Origin: Bradyrhizobium zhengyangense | GTDB taxonomy: Bacteria > Pseudomonadota > Alphaproteobacteria > Rhizobiales > Xanthobacteraceae | NCBI RefSeq assembly: GCF_022012435.1 | Contig: NZ_JAKLUA010000006.1 | Span: 310,001 to 374,000, forward strand | Length of the DNA stretch: 64,000 nt | Direction: 5' to 3' | Shown here: one piece after another, positions 40,759 through 48,558 of the stretch | Layout: every line of letters begins with the position of its first letter | How positions within the stretch are numbered: position 1 is the stretch's first letter | The notes under the pieces: generated by a model | The model's input: the letters and a program-made list of their open reading frames with translations, nothing else | Told to the model about the DNA's origin: nothing | The model's database searches: none | Made by a program: the position numbers and the translations under genes

Positions 40759-40784
40759 CGCAAGCCCCTTCCGACAAGCCCCGA

Positions 40785-42086
40785 TTACTGAAGCGCCTCG
40801 CCATGCTGCGAGATATCGAGGCCCTCGAGCTCGTGCTCCCGCGAGACGCGCAACGGCACGAACAGGCCGACCAGCTTGAGCAGGATGAAGCTCACCCCCG
40901 CCGACCAGACGAAGGTGACGGCGACGCCGTAAAGCTGGATCAGCAATTGCCGCGGATGGCCCTCGAGCAGGCCGGCAGTGCCGCCGATCGCGCTGGTTGC
41001 GAACACGCCCGCGAGCAGCGTGCCGGTCAGTCCGCCGATGCCGTGGACGCCGAACACGTCGAGCGAGTCGTCGTAGTTGAAGCGGTGCTTCAGCCAAGTG
41101 CAGGCCCAGTAGCAGATTGCGCCGGCGGCGATGCCGATAACGATGCCGTGCCACGGTGCGACGAAGCCCGAGGCCGGCGTGATGGTGCCAAGGCCAGCCA
41201 CTGCGCCCGAGATCATGCCGAGCACGGAGGGCTTGCGCCGCGCATACCATTCGATCGCGCCCCAGGTCAGCGCGCCGGAGCAGGCTGCCAGATGCGTTGC
41301 GATGATCGCCATCACCGCGCGCGAATTGGCCGCGCCTGCCGAGCCACCGTTGAAGCCGAACCAGCCGACCCACAACAGTCCGGTGCCCATCACCGCGAGC
41401 GACAGATCGAACGGCGAGAGATTTTCGGTGCCGTAGCCATGACGGCGCCCCATCACCTTTGCGGCGACGAGGCCGCCGGTGCCGGCCGAGAGGTGCACGA
41501 CGAGGCCGCCGGCGAAATCCAGCACGCCCATGCTGTTGAGGAAGCCGCCGCCCCACACCCAATGCGCCAGCGGAATGTAGACGAAAATGAACCACGCGAC
41601 GGAGAACAGGAGATAAGCGGAGAACCGCATTCGGTCCGCGACCGAGCCCGCGACCAGCGCCACCGTGATGATCGCAAACGTCATCTGGTACAGCATGAAC
41701 AGCGCTTCGGGGATCGTCTTCGCCGCCGGGTTGACGCTGTCCATGGTCATGCCGCCGAGGAACCAGCGGTCGAGCGTGCCGAGCCACGGGCCGTCGCCGA
41801 CGAAACACAGCGAATACCCGAACGCGACCCAGAGAATGGAGATCAGCGTCACCGCGGCAAGGCTCTGCGCCATGGTCGCGAGCACATTCTTCTTGCGCAC
41901 CATGCCGGAGTAGAACAGCGCCAGTCCCGGGATCGTCATCATCAGCACCAGCGCGGTGGCGACGATCATCCAGGCGGTATCGGCGGTGTTGATCTCGCTC
42001 GTCGCGGCATGCGCCGGCGCAGTCACGCCCAACGCAACTCCAATCGGCGCAGCCATAGCGGCTACGCGGCGCAACAATCCCGCCAT
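40785..42086 (-). CDS. amtB: Ammonium transporter AmtB (second copy)
   Basis: Second ammonium channel, 433 residues, with a signal peptide (GVALGVTAPAHAATS) and eleven expected helices. Twin pore histidines in GGLVVHLSAG near residue 196 and VFGVHGIGG near 349. It diverges from the first copy: the Ala/Lys insert is missing and the C-terminal tail (REHELEGLDISQHGEALQ) differs, so the pair is an old duplication or separate acquisition, not a recent tandem copy. GGGGGGA upstream supports the ATG at 42086 rather than the one at 42104. Preceded by its own glnK. Confidence 0.95.
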   Translation of the reverse strand: MAGLLRRVAAMAAPIGVALGVTAPAHAATSEINTADTAWMIVATALVLMMTIPGLALFYSGMVRKKNVLATMAQSLAAVTLISILWVAFGYSLCFVGDGPWLGTLDRWFLGGMTMDSVNPAAKTIPEALFMLYQMTFAIITVALVAGSVADRMRFSAYLLFSVAWFIFVYIPLAHWVWGGGFLNSMGVLDFAGGLVVHLSAGTGGLVAAKVMGRRHGYGTENLSPFDLSLAVMGTGLLWVGWFGFNGGSAGAANSRAVMAIIATHLAACSGALTWGAIEWYARRKPSVLGMISGAVAGLGTITPASGFVAPWHGIVIGIAAGAICYWACTWLKHRFNYDDSLDVFGVHGIGGLTGTLLAGVFATSAIGGTAGLLEGHPRQLLIQLYGVAVTFVWSAGVSFILLKLVGLFVPLRVSREHELEGLDISQHGEALQ

Positions 42087-42160
42087 GTCATTTCCCCCCG
42101 GCATAGTGATGGCGTCGCACGCGATGGCGTCGTTGCCCGGTGCGATCTACGAAGTGGAGT

Positions 42161-42499
42161 TTAGAGAGCGTCGCTGTCGGTTTCGCCGGTGCGGATGCGT
42201 AGCGCGTGGTCGATCGGCGTGACGAAGATCTTGCCGTCGCCGATCTGGCCGGTGCGGGCGGTCGCGGTGATCACGCTGACCGCCTTGTCGGCGACGTCGG
42301 AGGCCACCGCGATCTCGATCCGCAGCTTGGGCAGGAAATTCACGACATATTCCGCACCGCGATAGATCTCGGTGTGACCCTTCTGGCGGCCGTAGCCCTT
42401 CACCTCGGTCACGGTCATGCCGTGGACACCGATCGCCGTCAGGGCCTGACGGACTTCATCGAGCTTGAAGGGTTTGATGATGGCGACGACGAGTTTCAT
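42161..42499 (-). CDS. glnK: PII signalling protein GlnK (second copy)
   Basis: 112-residue PII protein, MKLVVAIIKPFKLDEV, T-loop YGRQKGHTEIYRGAEYVV with Tyr51, ending FVTPIDHALRIRTGETDSDAL. It is very similar in the T-loop to the copy at 38559-38897 but differs throughout the rest (for example SDVADKAVSVITATARTG against SEQVDKTIDAITSAAKTG). Located 74 bases before the second amtB, forming a second complete glnK-amtB pair. A well-formed nitrogen promoter was not found upstream. Confidence 0.95.
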   Translation of the reverse strand: MKLVVAIIKPFKLDEVRQALTAIGVHGMTVTEVKGYGRQKGHTEIYRGAEYVVNFLPKLRIEIAVASDVADKAVSVITATARTGQIGDGKIFVTPIDHALRIRTGETDSDAL

Positions 42500-42744
42500 G
42501 ATTAGGCCTGTTCCCCGGGGATGCGCCCGCCGTGTGTCCCCGGCGCTGCGTCAATCTGGCATCTTTCCGGGCAAATGGCACAAAAAACTTGCACATTGAA
42601 GCGGAAAAACGTTTGGCCAAGGGCGATCATGTGAACGGCCGCCTCTGTACAGGGCATCCGTTCATCCCTCACAATGCATTTTTGGCATGGATGCGGTGAA
42701 CCCGCGACGGCCGAGCGGTACATAAGTATTTTGGGGGACGCGTC

Positions 42745-43635
42745 ATGGCGAGTTGGTTCTACGCAGCCGAGGGCAAGCAGCAGGGGCCTTATCCGGACGG
42801 GCAATTCCGCGACCTGATCGCGCAAGGTGTCGTGCGCGGGGACACGCTGGTGTGGTCCGAGGGCATGGCCGGCTGGCAGAAGGCCGCCGAAATTCCCGGA
42901 CTGATCTCGGGCGGCGGCGCGCCGCCGATCATTCCGGCCGGGAGCCCGCCGATGATGGGCGGTGGCGCCTATACCGGCGCCGGCAGCGCGGCCGGCGGAT
43001 CGCTGTCGGTCGATTTCGGCATTCTCGACTTCACCTGGCGCACGCTGGTGATGCTGATCCTCTCGGTCCTCGTCATCCCGGTGCCGTGGGTGTTCGTCTG
43101 GTACACGAAATGGATCGTGTCCTGTGTCAAGGTCCCCGGGCGGCCGAACCTGTCCTTCACCGGCAATGCGATGACGATGGTGCCCTGGTTCTTCGGCTTC
43201 ATCGTTCTGGCCGTCGTCGTCGGTTACTCCGGCGTCCAGGTGCTGAACCTTGCGCTCTTCATTGTCGAGATCGTCCTCTACTGGATGCTGATCAAGTGGA
43301 TGATTGCCAACCTCGCCTCCAACGGGCAGCCGCTCGGCCTCAGCTTCAACGGCTCGATCGTGGGCTATATCGGCTGGAACCTGTTGTTCGCGGTCTCCAT
43401 GATCACCATCATCGGATGGGCCTGGGTTGCCGCCGCCCAGTTGCGCTGGATCTATCGCAACATCGAGGGCACGCGCCGCGAGATCATCTTCAGAGGCACC
43501 GGGCTCGGAATCCTCTGGCGCGGAATCGTGGCGGCGATCCTGTGCAGTTTCCTGATCCCGATCCCGTGGGTCTATCGCTGGATCATGAACTGGTTCGCTT
43601 CGCAGACCGAGCTCGCGCCGCGCCGCGCGATGTAA
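42745..43635 (+). CDS. GYF-domain membrane protein with DUF898-like region
   Basis: A 296-residue protein. The first 55 residues are a GYF_2 domain (WFYAAEGKQQGPYPDGQFRDLIAQGVVRGDTLVWSEGMAGW), a small module that in eukaryotes binds Pro-rich peptides. A Gly/Pro/Met-rich linker follows, then about five to six hydrophobic helices with repeated WVFVWYTKWI- and WIYRNIEGTRREI-type segments that resemble DUF898/YjgN proteins. Function unknown. It stands alone between glnK and tesB. Confidence 0.8.
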   Translation: MASWFYAAEGKQQGPYPDGQFRDLIAQGVVRGDTLVWSEGMAGWQKAAEIPGLISGGGAPPIIPAGSPPMMGGGAYTGAGSAAGGSLSVDFGILDFTWRTLVMLILSVLVIPVPWVFVWYTKWIVSCVKVPGRPNLSFTGNAMTMVPWFFGFIVLAVVVGYSGVQVLNLALFIVEIVLYWMLIKWMIANLASNGQPLGLSFNGSIVGYIGWNLLFAVSMITIIGWAWVAAAQLRWIYRNIEGTRREIIFRGTGLGILWRGIVAAILCSFLIPIPWVYRWIMNWFASQTELAPRRAM

Positions 43636-43652
43636 GCACGATCAGAACATCT

Positions 43653-43675
43653 CAAGCGCGATGAACTCGCGCTTG
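43653..43675. terminator. Hairpin between convergent genes
   Basis: Perfect 9-bp stem CAAGCGCGA / TCGCGCTTG with 5-base loop, 17 bases after the GYF-gene stop and just before the tesB stop. No T-tract; may end transcription weakly in both directions. Confidence 0.4.
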
Positions 43676-43680
43676 GGATA

Positions 43681-44544
43681 TCAGCTCCTCCGCTCGCGCA
43701 CGGAGCCTTCCTGTGCGACGGAGGCGATCAGCGTCCCGTCCGGCTTGAAGATCGAGCCGCGGGTCAGGCCGCGGCCGCCCTGCGCGCTCGGCGAATCCTG
43801 CGAATAGAGCAGCCATTCGTCGGCCCGGAACGGGCGGTGAAACCACATTGCGTGGTCGAGGCTCGCCGGCATCATGCGCTTGTCGAACAGCGTGCGGCCA
43901 TAGCGCGCCATGATCGCATCCAGCAGCGAGAAGTCCGAGGCATAGGCCAGCGCGCACATGTGCAGTGCCGGATCATCGGGCAGCTTCGCCGCGGTCCTGA
44001 TCCAGACGTGAATGCGGCCGTCCTCGATCTTCTGGCCGAAATAGCGGCCGAGCTCGACCGGGCGCAGCTCGATCGGCCGATCGGATTCGTAGTAGCGGCG
44101 GATGAACTCAGGCATCTCGCGGAACATCGGCTGCTTCGCCACCTCCTCCGCGGTCAGCTTGTCCGGCGGCGGCACGTCAGGCATCTTGTCCTGGTGGTCG
44201 AAGGCGCTCTCTTCCTCGGCATGGAACGACACCATGATCGAGAAGATTGCATTGCCATGCTGGATCGCGGTGACCCGGCGCGTCGAATAGCTCTTGCCGT
44301 CGCGCAAGCGTTCGACCTGGTAGATGATCGGGATCTGCGGATCGCCGGGCAGGATGAAATAGCAATGCAGCGAATGCGGCAGCCGGCCCTCGACGGTGCG
44401 GCAGGCCGCGACCATCGCTTGCCCGATCACCTGCCCGCCGAACACCCGTTGCCAGCTCGTCTTCGGGCTGTTGCCGCGGAACAAATTCACCTCGAGCTGC
44501 TCGAGATCGAGGATCGAAATCAGGTCGATCAGGCTTTTGGACAT
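43681..44544 (-). CDS. tesB: Acyl-CoA thioesterase II (TesB)
   Basis: Double-hotdog thioesterase of 287 residues that hydrolyses acyl-CoA to free acid and CoA. The opening LDLEQLEVNLFRGNSPKTSWQRVFGGQVIGQAMVAA, HSLHCYFILPGDPQIPIIYQVERLRDGKSYSTRRVTAIQ with the conserved RDG, and the C-terminal ASLDHAMWFHRPFRADEWLLYSQDSPSAQGGRG are clear family features; the Asp-Gln-Thr/Ser catalytic set lies in the latter and neighbouring segments. Single gene convergent with the GYF gene and divergent from the hydroxylase. Confidence 0.94.
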   Translation of the reverse strand: MSKSLIDLISILDLEQLEVNLFRGNSPKTSWQRVFGGQVIGQAMVAACRTVEGRLPHSLHCYFILPGDPQIPIIYQVERLRDGKSYSTRRVTAIQHGNAIFSIMVSFHAEEESAFDHQDKMPDVPPPDKLTAEEVAKQPMFREMPEFIRRYYESDRPIELRPVELGRYFGQKIEDGRIHVWIRTAAKLPDDPALHMCALAYASDFSLLDAIMARYGRTLFDKRMMPASLDHAMWFHRPFRADEWLLYSQDSPSAQGGRGLTRGSIFKPDGTLIASVAQEGSVRERRS

Positions 44545-44698
44545 GGTGGTGCTTTCTTGCCGTCACGTCGGCGCGAACAATCGCCCCGGAATGACACATC
44601 AGGCAGTTTTTTGCGGGCCGTTCCGCCCTTGTTTCACCGCACTGTTTCGCCCAGCTCAAGTCTGCTAGCAAGACCCAGAGTTAGACGGGAATTTTGGT

Positions 44699-45919
44699 AT
44701 GTCGGTACAGGGTCACATTGTCATCGGTGGCGGCGCGTTTGCGGGCCTGGCGCTCGCGCTGGCGCTGCGCCAGGGGCTCGGCCCCGAGATTCCCGTCATC
44801 GTCGCCGATCCCGCGCTCAGCTCGCGGCCGAGCCGCGATCCCCGTGCGACCGCGATCGTAGCCGCCTGCCGACGCCTGTTCGAGGCGCTCGGCGCCTGGG
44901 ACGATGTCAGGGCCGAGGCGCAGCCGATCCTCGACATGGTCGTCACGGATTCCAAGCTCGAGGACGCCACGCGTCCGACGTTCCTGAATTTCGCCGGCGA
45001 TGTCGCACCGGGCGAGCCCTTCGCGCATATGATCGAGAACCGCCGCCTGATCGATGCGCTGGTCGTCCGTGCCGAGGCTGCCGGCATCGAGCTGCGTGCC
45101 ACCACCGTGTCGTCTTACGACGCGCGTGCCGAGGGGATCGATGTGACGCTCGGCGATGGCAGCGTCATTGCGGCGAGCCTGCTGGTCGCTGCCGATGGCG
45201 CGCGGTCGAAGTTGCGCGAGCGCGCCGGCATCGCCACCCATGGCTGGGAATACGATCAGTCCGGCATCGTCGTCACCGTCGGCCACGAGCGTGATCACGA
45301 AGGCCGCGCCGAAGAGCACTTCTTGCCCGCGGGGCCGTTCGCGATTTTGCCGCTGACCGGAAAGCGCTCGTCGCTGGTGTGGACCGAGCGCCGCACTGAA
45401 GCCGCGCGCATCATTGCGCTCAGCGACGAGGACTTTCACGCCGAGCTCGAGCAGCGCTTTGGTTTGCATCTCGGCGAGATCAAGGCGCTCGACAAGCCGC
45501 GCGCGTTTCCGCTGTCGTATTTCGTGGCGCGCTCCTTCGTCGCCGAGCGCCTCGCGCTGGTCGGCGATTCCGCGCACGTCATTCACCCGATCGCGGGGCA
45601 AGGCCTCAACATGGGGCTGAAGGATGTCGCCGCCTTGGCCGAGGTCGTGGTCGATGCCGCGCGGCTCGGCATGGATCTCGGCGGCGCCGACGTGCTCGAG
45701 CGCTACCAGCGCTGGCGCCGCTTCGACACCATGGCGATGGGCGTTGCCACCAATTCGCTGAACTTCCTGTTCTCGAACCAGTCGAGCCTGCTGCGCACCG
45801 TCCGCGACATCGGCCTCGGCATCGTCGACCGCACCCCGCCGCTGAAGAACCTCTTCATCCGCCAGGCGGCCGGCCTCACCGGCGAGATCCCGCGGCTGCT
45901 AAAGGGCGAGGCGTTGTAG
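44699..45919 (+). CDS. UbiH/UbiF-family FAD-dependent hydroxylase (ubiquinone synthesis)
   Basis: A 406-residue flavoprotein monooxygenase. FAD-binding IVIGGGAFAGLALALALRQ at residues 6-24, the second motif near 155 (LLVAADGARSKLRERAGI) and the third GDSAHVIHPIAGQGLNMGLKD near 288 follow the UbiH/COQ6 pattern, as does FPLSYFVARSFVAERLALVGDSAH. These enzymes hydroxylate the aromatic ring of ubiquinone precursors with O2. Which ring position (C1, C5 or C6) is not decidable from sight; alphaproteobacteria use differing members. Monocistronic. Confidence 0.9.
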   Translation: MSVQGHIVIGGGAFAGLALALALRQGLGPEIPVIVADPALSSRPSRDPRATAIVAACRRLFEALGAWDDVRAEAQPILDMVVTDSKLEDATRPTFLNFAGDVAPGEPFAHMIENRRLIDALVVRAEAAGIELRATTVSSYDARAEGIDVTLGDGSVIAASLLVAADGARSKLRERAGIATHGWEYDQSGIVVTVGHERDHEGRAEEHFLPAGPFAILPLTGKRSSLVWTERRTEAARIIALSDEDFHAELEQRFGLHLGEIKALDKPRAFPLSYFVARSFVAERLALVGDSAHVIHPIAGQGLNMGLKDVAALAEVVVDAARLGMDLGGADVLERYQRWRRFDTMAMGVATNSLNFLFSNQSSLLRTVRDIGLGIVDRTPPLKNLFIRQAAGLTGEIPRLLKGEAL

Positions 45920-45998
45920 GGAAAGGCGCTGCTGCAAACTCCGTTCGCCGGGACGACACGGGGTGTGTCGCACGGTCATCGCGCAACAACAGCCACCC

Positions 45999-46196
45999 TC
46001 AATCGATCTTCCTCGCCTCTTCCGGCAGCATGATCGGAATGCCGTCCCGGATCGGATAAGCGAGTTTTGCAGACCGCGAGATCAGCTCCTGCTTGGCCGA
46101 GTCGAACTCCAGCGGTCCCTTGGTCAGCGGGCAGACCAGGATCTCCAGCAGTTTCGGATCGACGCTGTTTTCGGGGCGTTCGGTGGGCGCGTTCAT
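45999..46196 (-). CDS. Trm112-family small protein
   Basis: A 65-residue protein, DPKLLEILVCPLTKGPLEFDSAKQELISRSAKLAYPIRDGIPIMLPEEAR, the UPF0434/YcaR type of Trm112 domain. In eukaryotes Trm112 activates methyltransferases; bacterial members are mostly uncharacterised. Only one of the usual zinc cysteines (ILVCPL) remains, common in bacterial versions. I choose the ATG at 46196, which has GGAG seven bases upstream, over 46211. Convergent with the UbiH-type gene. Confidence 0.88.
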   Translation of the reverse strand: MNAPTERPENSVDPKLLEILVCPLTKGPLEFDSAKQELISRSAKLAYPIRDGIPIMLPEEARKID

Positions 46197-46253
46197 AGGA
46201 GTCTCCGGCATTCGTTTGCCTCTATCATAGAAATTCGCGGTCGCCCATCAACT

Positions 46254-46784
46254 CTAGCCCGAGACCATCTGCTGGATCTCGTCGAGCAGGCCCTGGAGCC
46301 GTGCGGTCGGCACCGGTGCGGCCGATAGCGCAAAGCCGAGAAACGTCCAGTACAGGATCTGCGCGCGCGCCTGTGCCGTTGCGGCGTCGAGCCCCCGCTT
46401 CTCCAGCAGTGCCTCGATATAATCGAGCCTGCGGCGGTCGATGGCGCGGACCGCCGCCTGCGCCGCCGGATCGAATGCGGCCCAGTTGCGCACCGCGCGC
46501 TCCAGATCGAGCCGGGCGCCAAAGGTCCTGCGCAGCAGCGCTCTGACCGGCTCGTCGCTGTCGGCCTCGACGCGCGCGATGATCTCCTCGGCCGCGATCT
46601 CGCGCCAGCGCCTCAGCACGGCGGCGTGGAACGCGCCGAGATCGGCAAAATGCCAATAGAAGCTGCCGCGCGAGACGCCCATGGCCCTTGCCAAAGGATC
46701 GGCCTTCAGGGCGGTAAAGCCGCTTTTGGTCAGCGCCTTGATGCCCTGGCTGATCCAGTCGTCGGCGGTGAGCTGTTCGGTCAT
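46254..46784 (-). CDS. TetR-family transcriptional regulator
   Basis: A 176-residue regulator. The N-terminal helix-turn-helix reads ALKADPLARAMGVSRGSFYWHFADLGAFHAAVL, a typical TetR DNA-binding domain; the rest is the helical ligand and dimer domain with no recognisable ligand motif. It is transcribed away from a four-gene operon (46875-49371). The 90-base spacer holds two similar palindromes, ATACACTAGTGTAT and CCATACA-N4-TGTATGG, probably its operators, so it likely represses both itself and the operon. The neighbouring acyl-CoA-type enzymes suggest an acyl-CoA or related ligand (inference). Confidence 0.9.
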   Translation of the reverse strand: MTEQLTADDWISQGIKALTKSGFTALKADPLARAMGVSRGSFYWHFADLGAFHAAVLRRWREIAAEEIIARVEADSDEPVRALLRRTFGARLDLERAVRNWAAFDPAAQAAVRAIDRRRLDYIEALLEKRGLDAATAQARAQILYWTFLGFALSAAPVPTARLQGLLDEIQQMVSG

Positions 46785-46805
46785 GTCGGGTTCCGCTCTC
46801 GGACC

Positions 46806-46819
46806 ATACACTAGTGTAT
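46806..46819. promoter_or_regulatory. TetR operator-like palindrome 1
   Basis: Perfect 14-bp palindrome ATACACTAGTGTAT, 22 bases upstream of the tetR start. Shares ATACAC...TGTAT with the site at 46849-46866. Confidence 0.65.
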
Positions 46820-46848
46820 TGACAGCCGGCAGGCCAGCCTCTATTTCA

Positions 46849-46866
46849 CCATACACAGATGTATGG
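46849..46866. promoter_or_regulatory. TetR operator-like palindrome 2
   Basis: CCATACA-CAGA-TGTATGG, perfect 7-bp arms, directly over the ribosome-binding region of the first gene of the divergent operon (GGAGG at 46865). Confidence 0.6.
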
Positions 46867-46874
46867 AGGCCTTG

Positions 46875-47225
46875 ATGCGTGACCTGTTGCTCCAGTGTGC
46901 CGGTGTTGGCGCCATCGTCGTGGCGCTCATCCACGGCCTGCTCGGCGAGACCAAGGTTTTCCCTCGCGCCACCATCGAGCCGCCGCGGCTCCGCACCCTG
47001 ATCCGCCTGGTCTGGCAGGCTTCGACCGTGGCCTGGATCGGCTGCGGTGTGCTGCTGGTTGCAACGCCCTGGATGGACTCGGCCTCGGCGCGCCGCTGGA
47101 TCGTGCTTACCATGATCGGCGTGTTCGGATTGTCCGCCTGCGCCAATGCATGGGCGACGCGTGGTCGCCACTTTGGCTGGATGGCGCTCACTGCAGTCGT
47201 GGTCATGGCAGCGGCCGGTTACTGA
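46875..47225 (+). CDS. Small four-helix membrane protein, function unknown
   Basis: A 116-residue protein with four hydrophobic helices: QCAGVGAIVVALIHGLLGE, WQASTVAWIGCGVLLVATPW, WIVLTMIGVFGLSACANAW and FGWMALTAVVVMAAAGY. I do not recognise a named family. The ATG at 46875 is preceded by GGAGG at ideal spacing, part of which lies in the second operator palindrome, so repressor binding would cover it. It heads the operon with an enoyl-CoA hydratase, a thioesterase and a short-chain dehydrogenase-like protein. Confidence 0.7.
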   Translation: MRDLLLQCAGVGAIVVALIHGLLGETKVFPRATIEPPRLRTLIRLVWQASTVAWIGCGVLLVATPWMDSASARRWIVLTMIGVFGLSACANAWATRGRHFGWMALTAVVVMAAAGY

Positions 47226-47266
47226 TCGTCGAAACGACAGGCCACGCATTCAAGCGGAGTGACGCG

Positions 47267-48070
47267 ATGGAAGATCGTGTTCGGTTGACCATCGCAGACG
47301 GCGTAGCCCATGTCCGTCTCAATCGCCCCGACAAGATGAATGCCCTCGACCCCGCCATGTTCGAGGCGCTCATCGCCGCCGGCACAAAACTCGGTGCGCG
47401 CAGGGATGTTCGCGCCGTCATCCTCTCCGGCGAAGGACGGGCGTTCTGCGCCGGCCTCGATCTGGATCGCCTTCTCGCGACGACCCGAGGCGAATCGCTG
47501 ATTCCGTCGGTCGACCTCATGCAGCGAAGCCATGACATGGCAAACTATGCGCAGCACCTGGTCTGGCTCTGGCGCGAGTTGCCGGTGCCCGTCATCGCCG
47601 CAGTCCATGGCGTCGCCTTCGGTGGAGGCTTCCAGCTCGCGCTTGGCGCGGACCTTCGCTATCTGGCGCCGGCGACGAAGCTTGGCGTCATCGAGGCCAA
47701 ATGGGGTTTGGTGCCCGACATGGCCGGCACGTTATTGATGCGCCATCTTGCACGCGAGGACGTCGTGCGCGAGCTGACCTATACCGGCCGCGTGTTCTCG
47801 GCCAGCGAAGCGCTGGCCTATGGCTTCGCGACGGGATTGGCCGACGATCCACTGGCGGCGGCGCAATCGATCGCCCACCAGATCGCCACCCGCAGCCCGG
47901 ATGCAGTTCGTGCCGGCAAGCGTCTGCTCAATCTCGCCGCGACCTCTGACGTCGCCACGGGTCTTGCCGCCGAGACCGCCGAGCAGGCCGCACTGCTTGG
48001 CACCCCCAATCATATCGAGGCCGTGAGCAGCAATCTCGAAAACCGCACACCGCGATGGAGCCAGGCATGA
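47267..48070 (+). CDS. Enoyl-CoA hydratase/isomerase family protein
   Basis: A 267-residue crotonase-fold enzyme. LNRPDKMNALDPAMFEAL near residue 18, the oxyanion-hole segment GEGRAFCAGLDLDRLL near 58, and HGVAFGGGFQLALGADLRYLAP near 113 are signatures. The position corresponding to the first catalytic glutamate of hydratases carries no obvious Glu in GGFQLALGAD; the second is in EAKWGLVPD, so hydratase activity is uncertain. Second gene of the TetR-controlled operon; its stop overlaps the thioesterase start (ATGA). Confidence 0.88.
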   Translation: MEDRVRLTIADGVAHVRLNRPDKMNALDPAMFEALIAAGTKLGARRDVRAVILSGEGRAFCAGLDLDRLLATTRGESLIPSVDLMQRSHDMANYAQHLVWLWRELPVPVIAAVHGVAFGGGFQLALGADLRYLAPATKLGVIEAKWGLVPDMAGTLLMRHLAREDVVRELTYTGRVFSASEALAYGFATGLADDPLAAAQSIAHQIATRSPDAVRAGKRLLNLAATSDVATGLAAETAEQAALLGTPNHIEAVSSNLENRTPRWSQA

Positions 48071-48555
48071 GCGCCCAAAGCTACAGCGTCCAAGGCTTCA
48101 GCGTCCAAGGCTTCGGCGTCCAAGGCTTTGATCTCCAGGCTCTCCGGGCAGTCAATTCGTCTGCCGCCTTCAATCGCATGGCGGAGTTTGATGTCGCTGC
48201 GGCCGGTCATGGCGAGGTAACGATCCGAATGACATGGCGCGACGATTTCGCCCAATATTCCGGACACCTCCACGCCGGCATCATCGCAGCCCTTCTCGAC
48301 ACCGCCTGCGGCTTTGCCGCCGCGACGCTGGTCGGCTCGGTTACTGCATCGCATTTTGCGATGAACTGTCTCAGGCCGGCGATCGGCCGTCATTTCATCG
48401 CCAAGGGGACAACAGTGCGCGCCGGGCGCCGGCAGGTGTTCGCACGTGCCGAGTTGTTGGCCGCCGATGAGCAGGACCAACTGTCCCTCGTCGCAACCGG
48501 AGAAACCGTGCTCGTTCCTACCGGCGGACCATCGAGCAAGGCCGACGGGAGCTGA
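48067..48555 (+). CDS. PaaI-type hotdog-fold thioesterase
   Basis: A 162-residue single-hotdog protein. HLHAGIIAALLDTACGFAAATLV is the PaaI/ACOT13 signature, followed by NCLRPAIGRHFIAKGTTVRAGRRQVFARAEL. Members hydrolyse acyl- or phenylacetyl-type CoA esters. The ATG at 48067 overlaps the preceding stop (ATGA), favouring coupling; 48055 is an alternative. The first 25 residues carry a threefold repeat of (S/G)VQGF encoded by 15-bp tandem repeats (48085-48129), not part of the fold. Confidence 0.85.
   Translation: MSAQSYSVQGFSVQGFGVQGFDLQALRAVNSSAAFNRMAEFDVAAAGHGEVTIRMTWRDDFAQYSGHLHAGIIAALLDTACGFAAATLVGSVTASHFAMNCLRPAIGRHFIAKGTTVRAGRRQVFARAELLAADEQDQLSLVATGETVLVPTGGPSSKADGS
48085..48129 (+). 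repeat. Three tandem 15-bp repeats inside the thioesterase gene
   Basis: AGCGTCCAAGGCTTC occurs twice exactly and a third time as GGCGTCCAAGGCTTT. Being a multiple of three, copy changes keep the frame and add or remove SVQGF units. Confidence 0.85.
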
Positions 48556-48558
48556 AGC

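Noticed and set aside
40729..41808. Upstream extension of the arsR reading frame
   Set aside because: It is out of frame with and overlaps the second amtB on the same strand; the ArsR family start and the operator place the real start at 40728.
42576..42593. TGGCAC followed by TTGCA, a sigma-54-like promoter near the second glnK
   Set aside because: It is on the plus strand, pointing away from glnK, and the spacing between GG and GC is 12 instead of 10.
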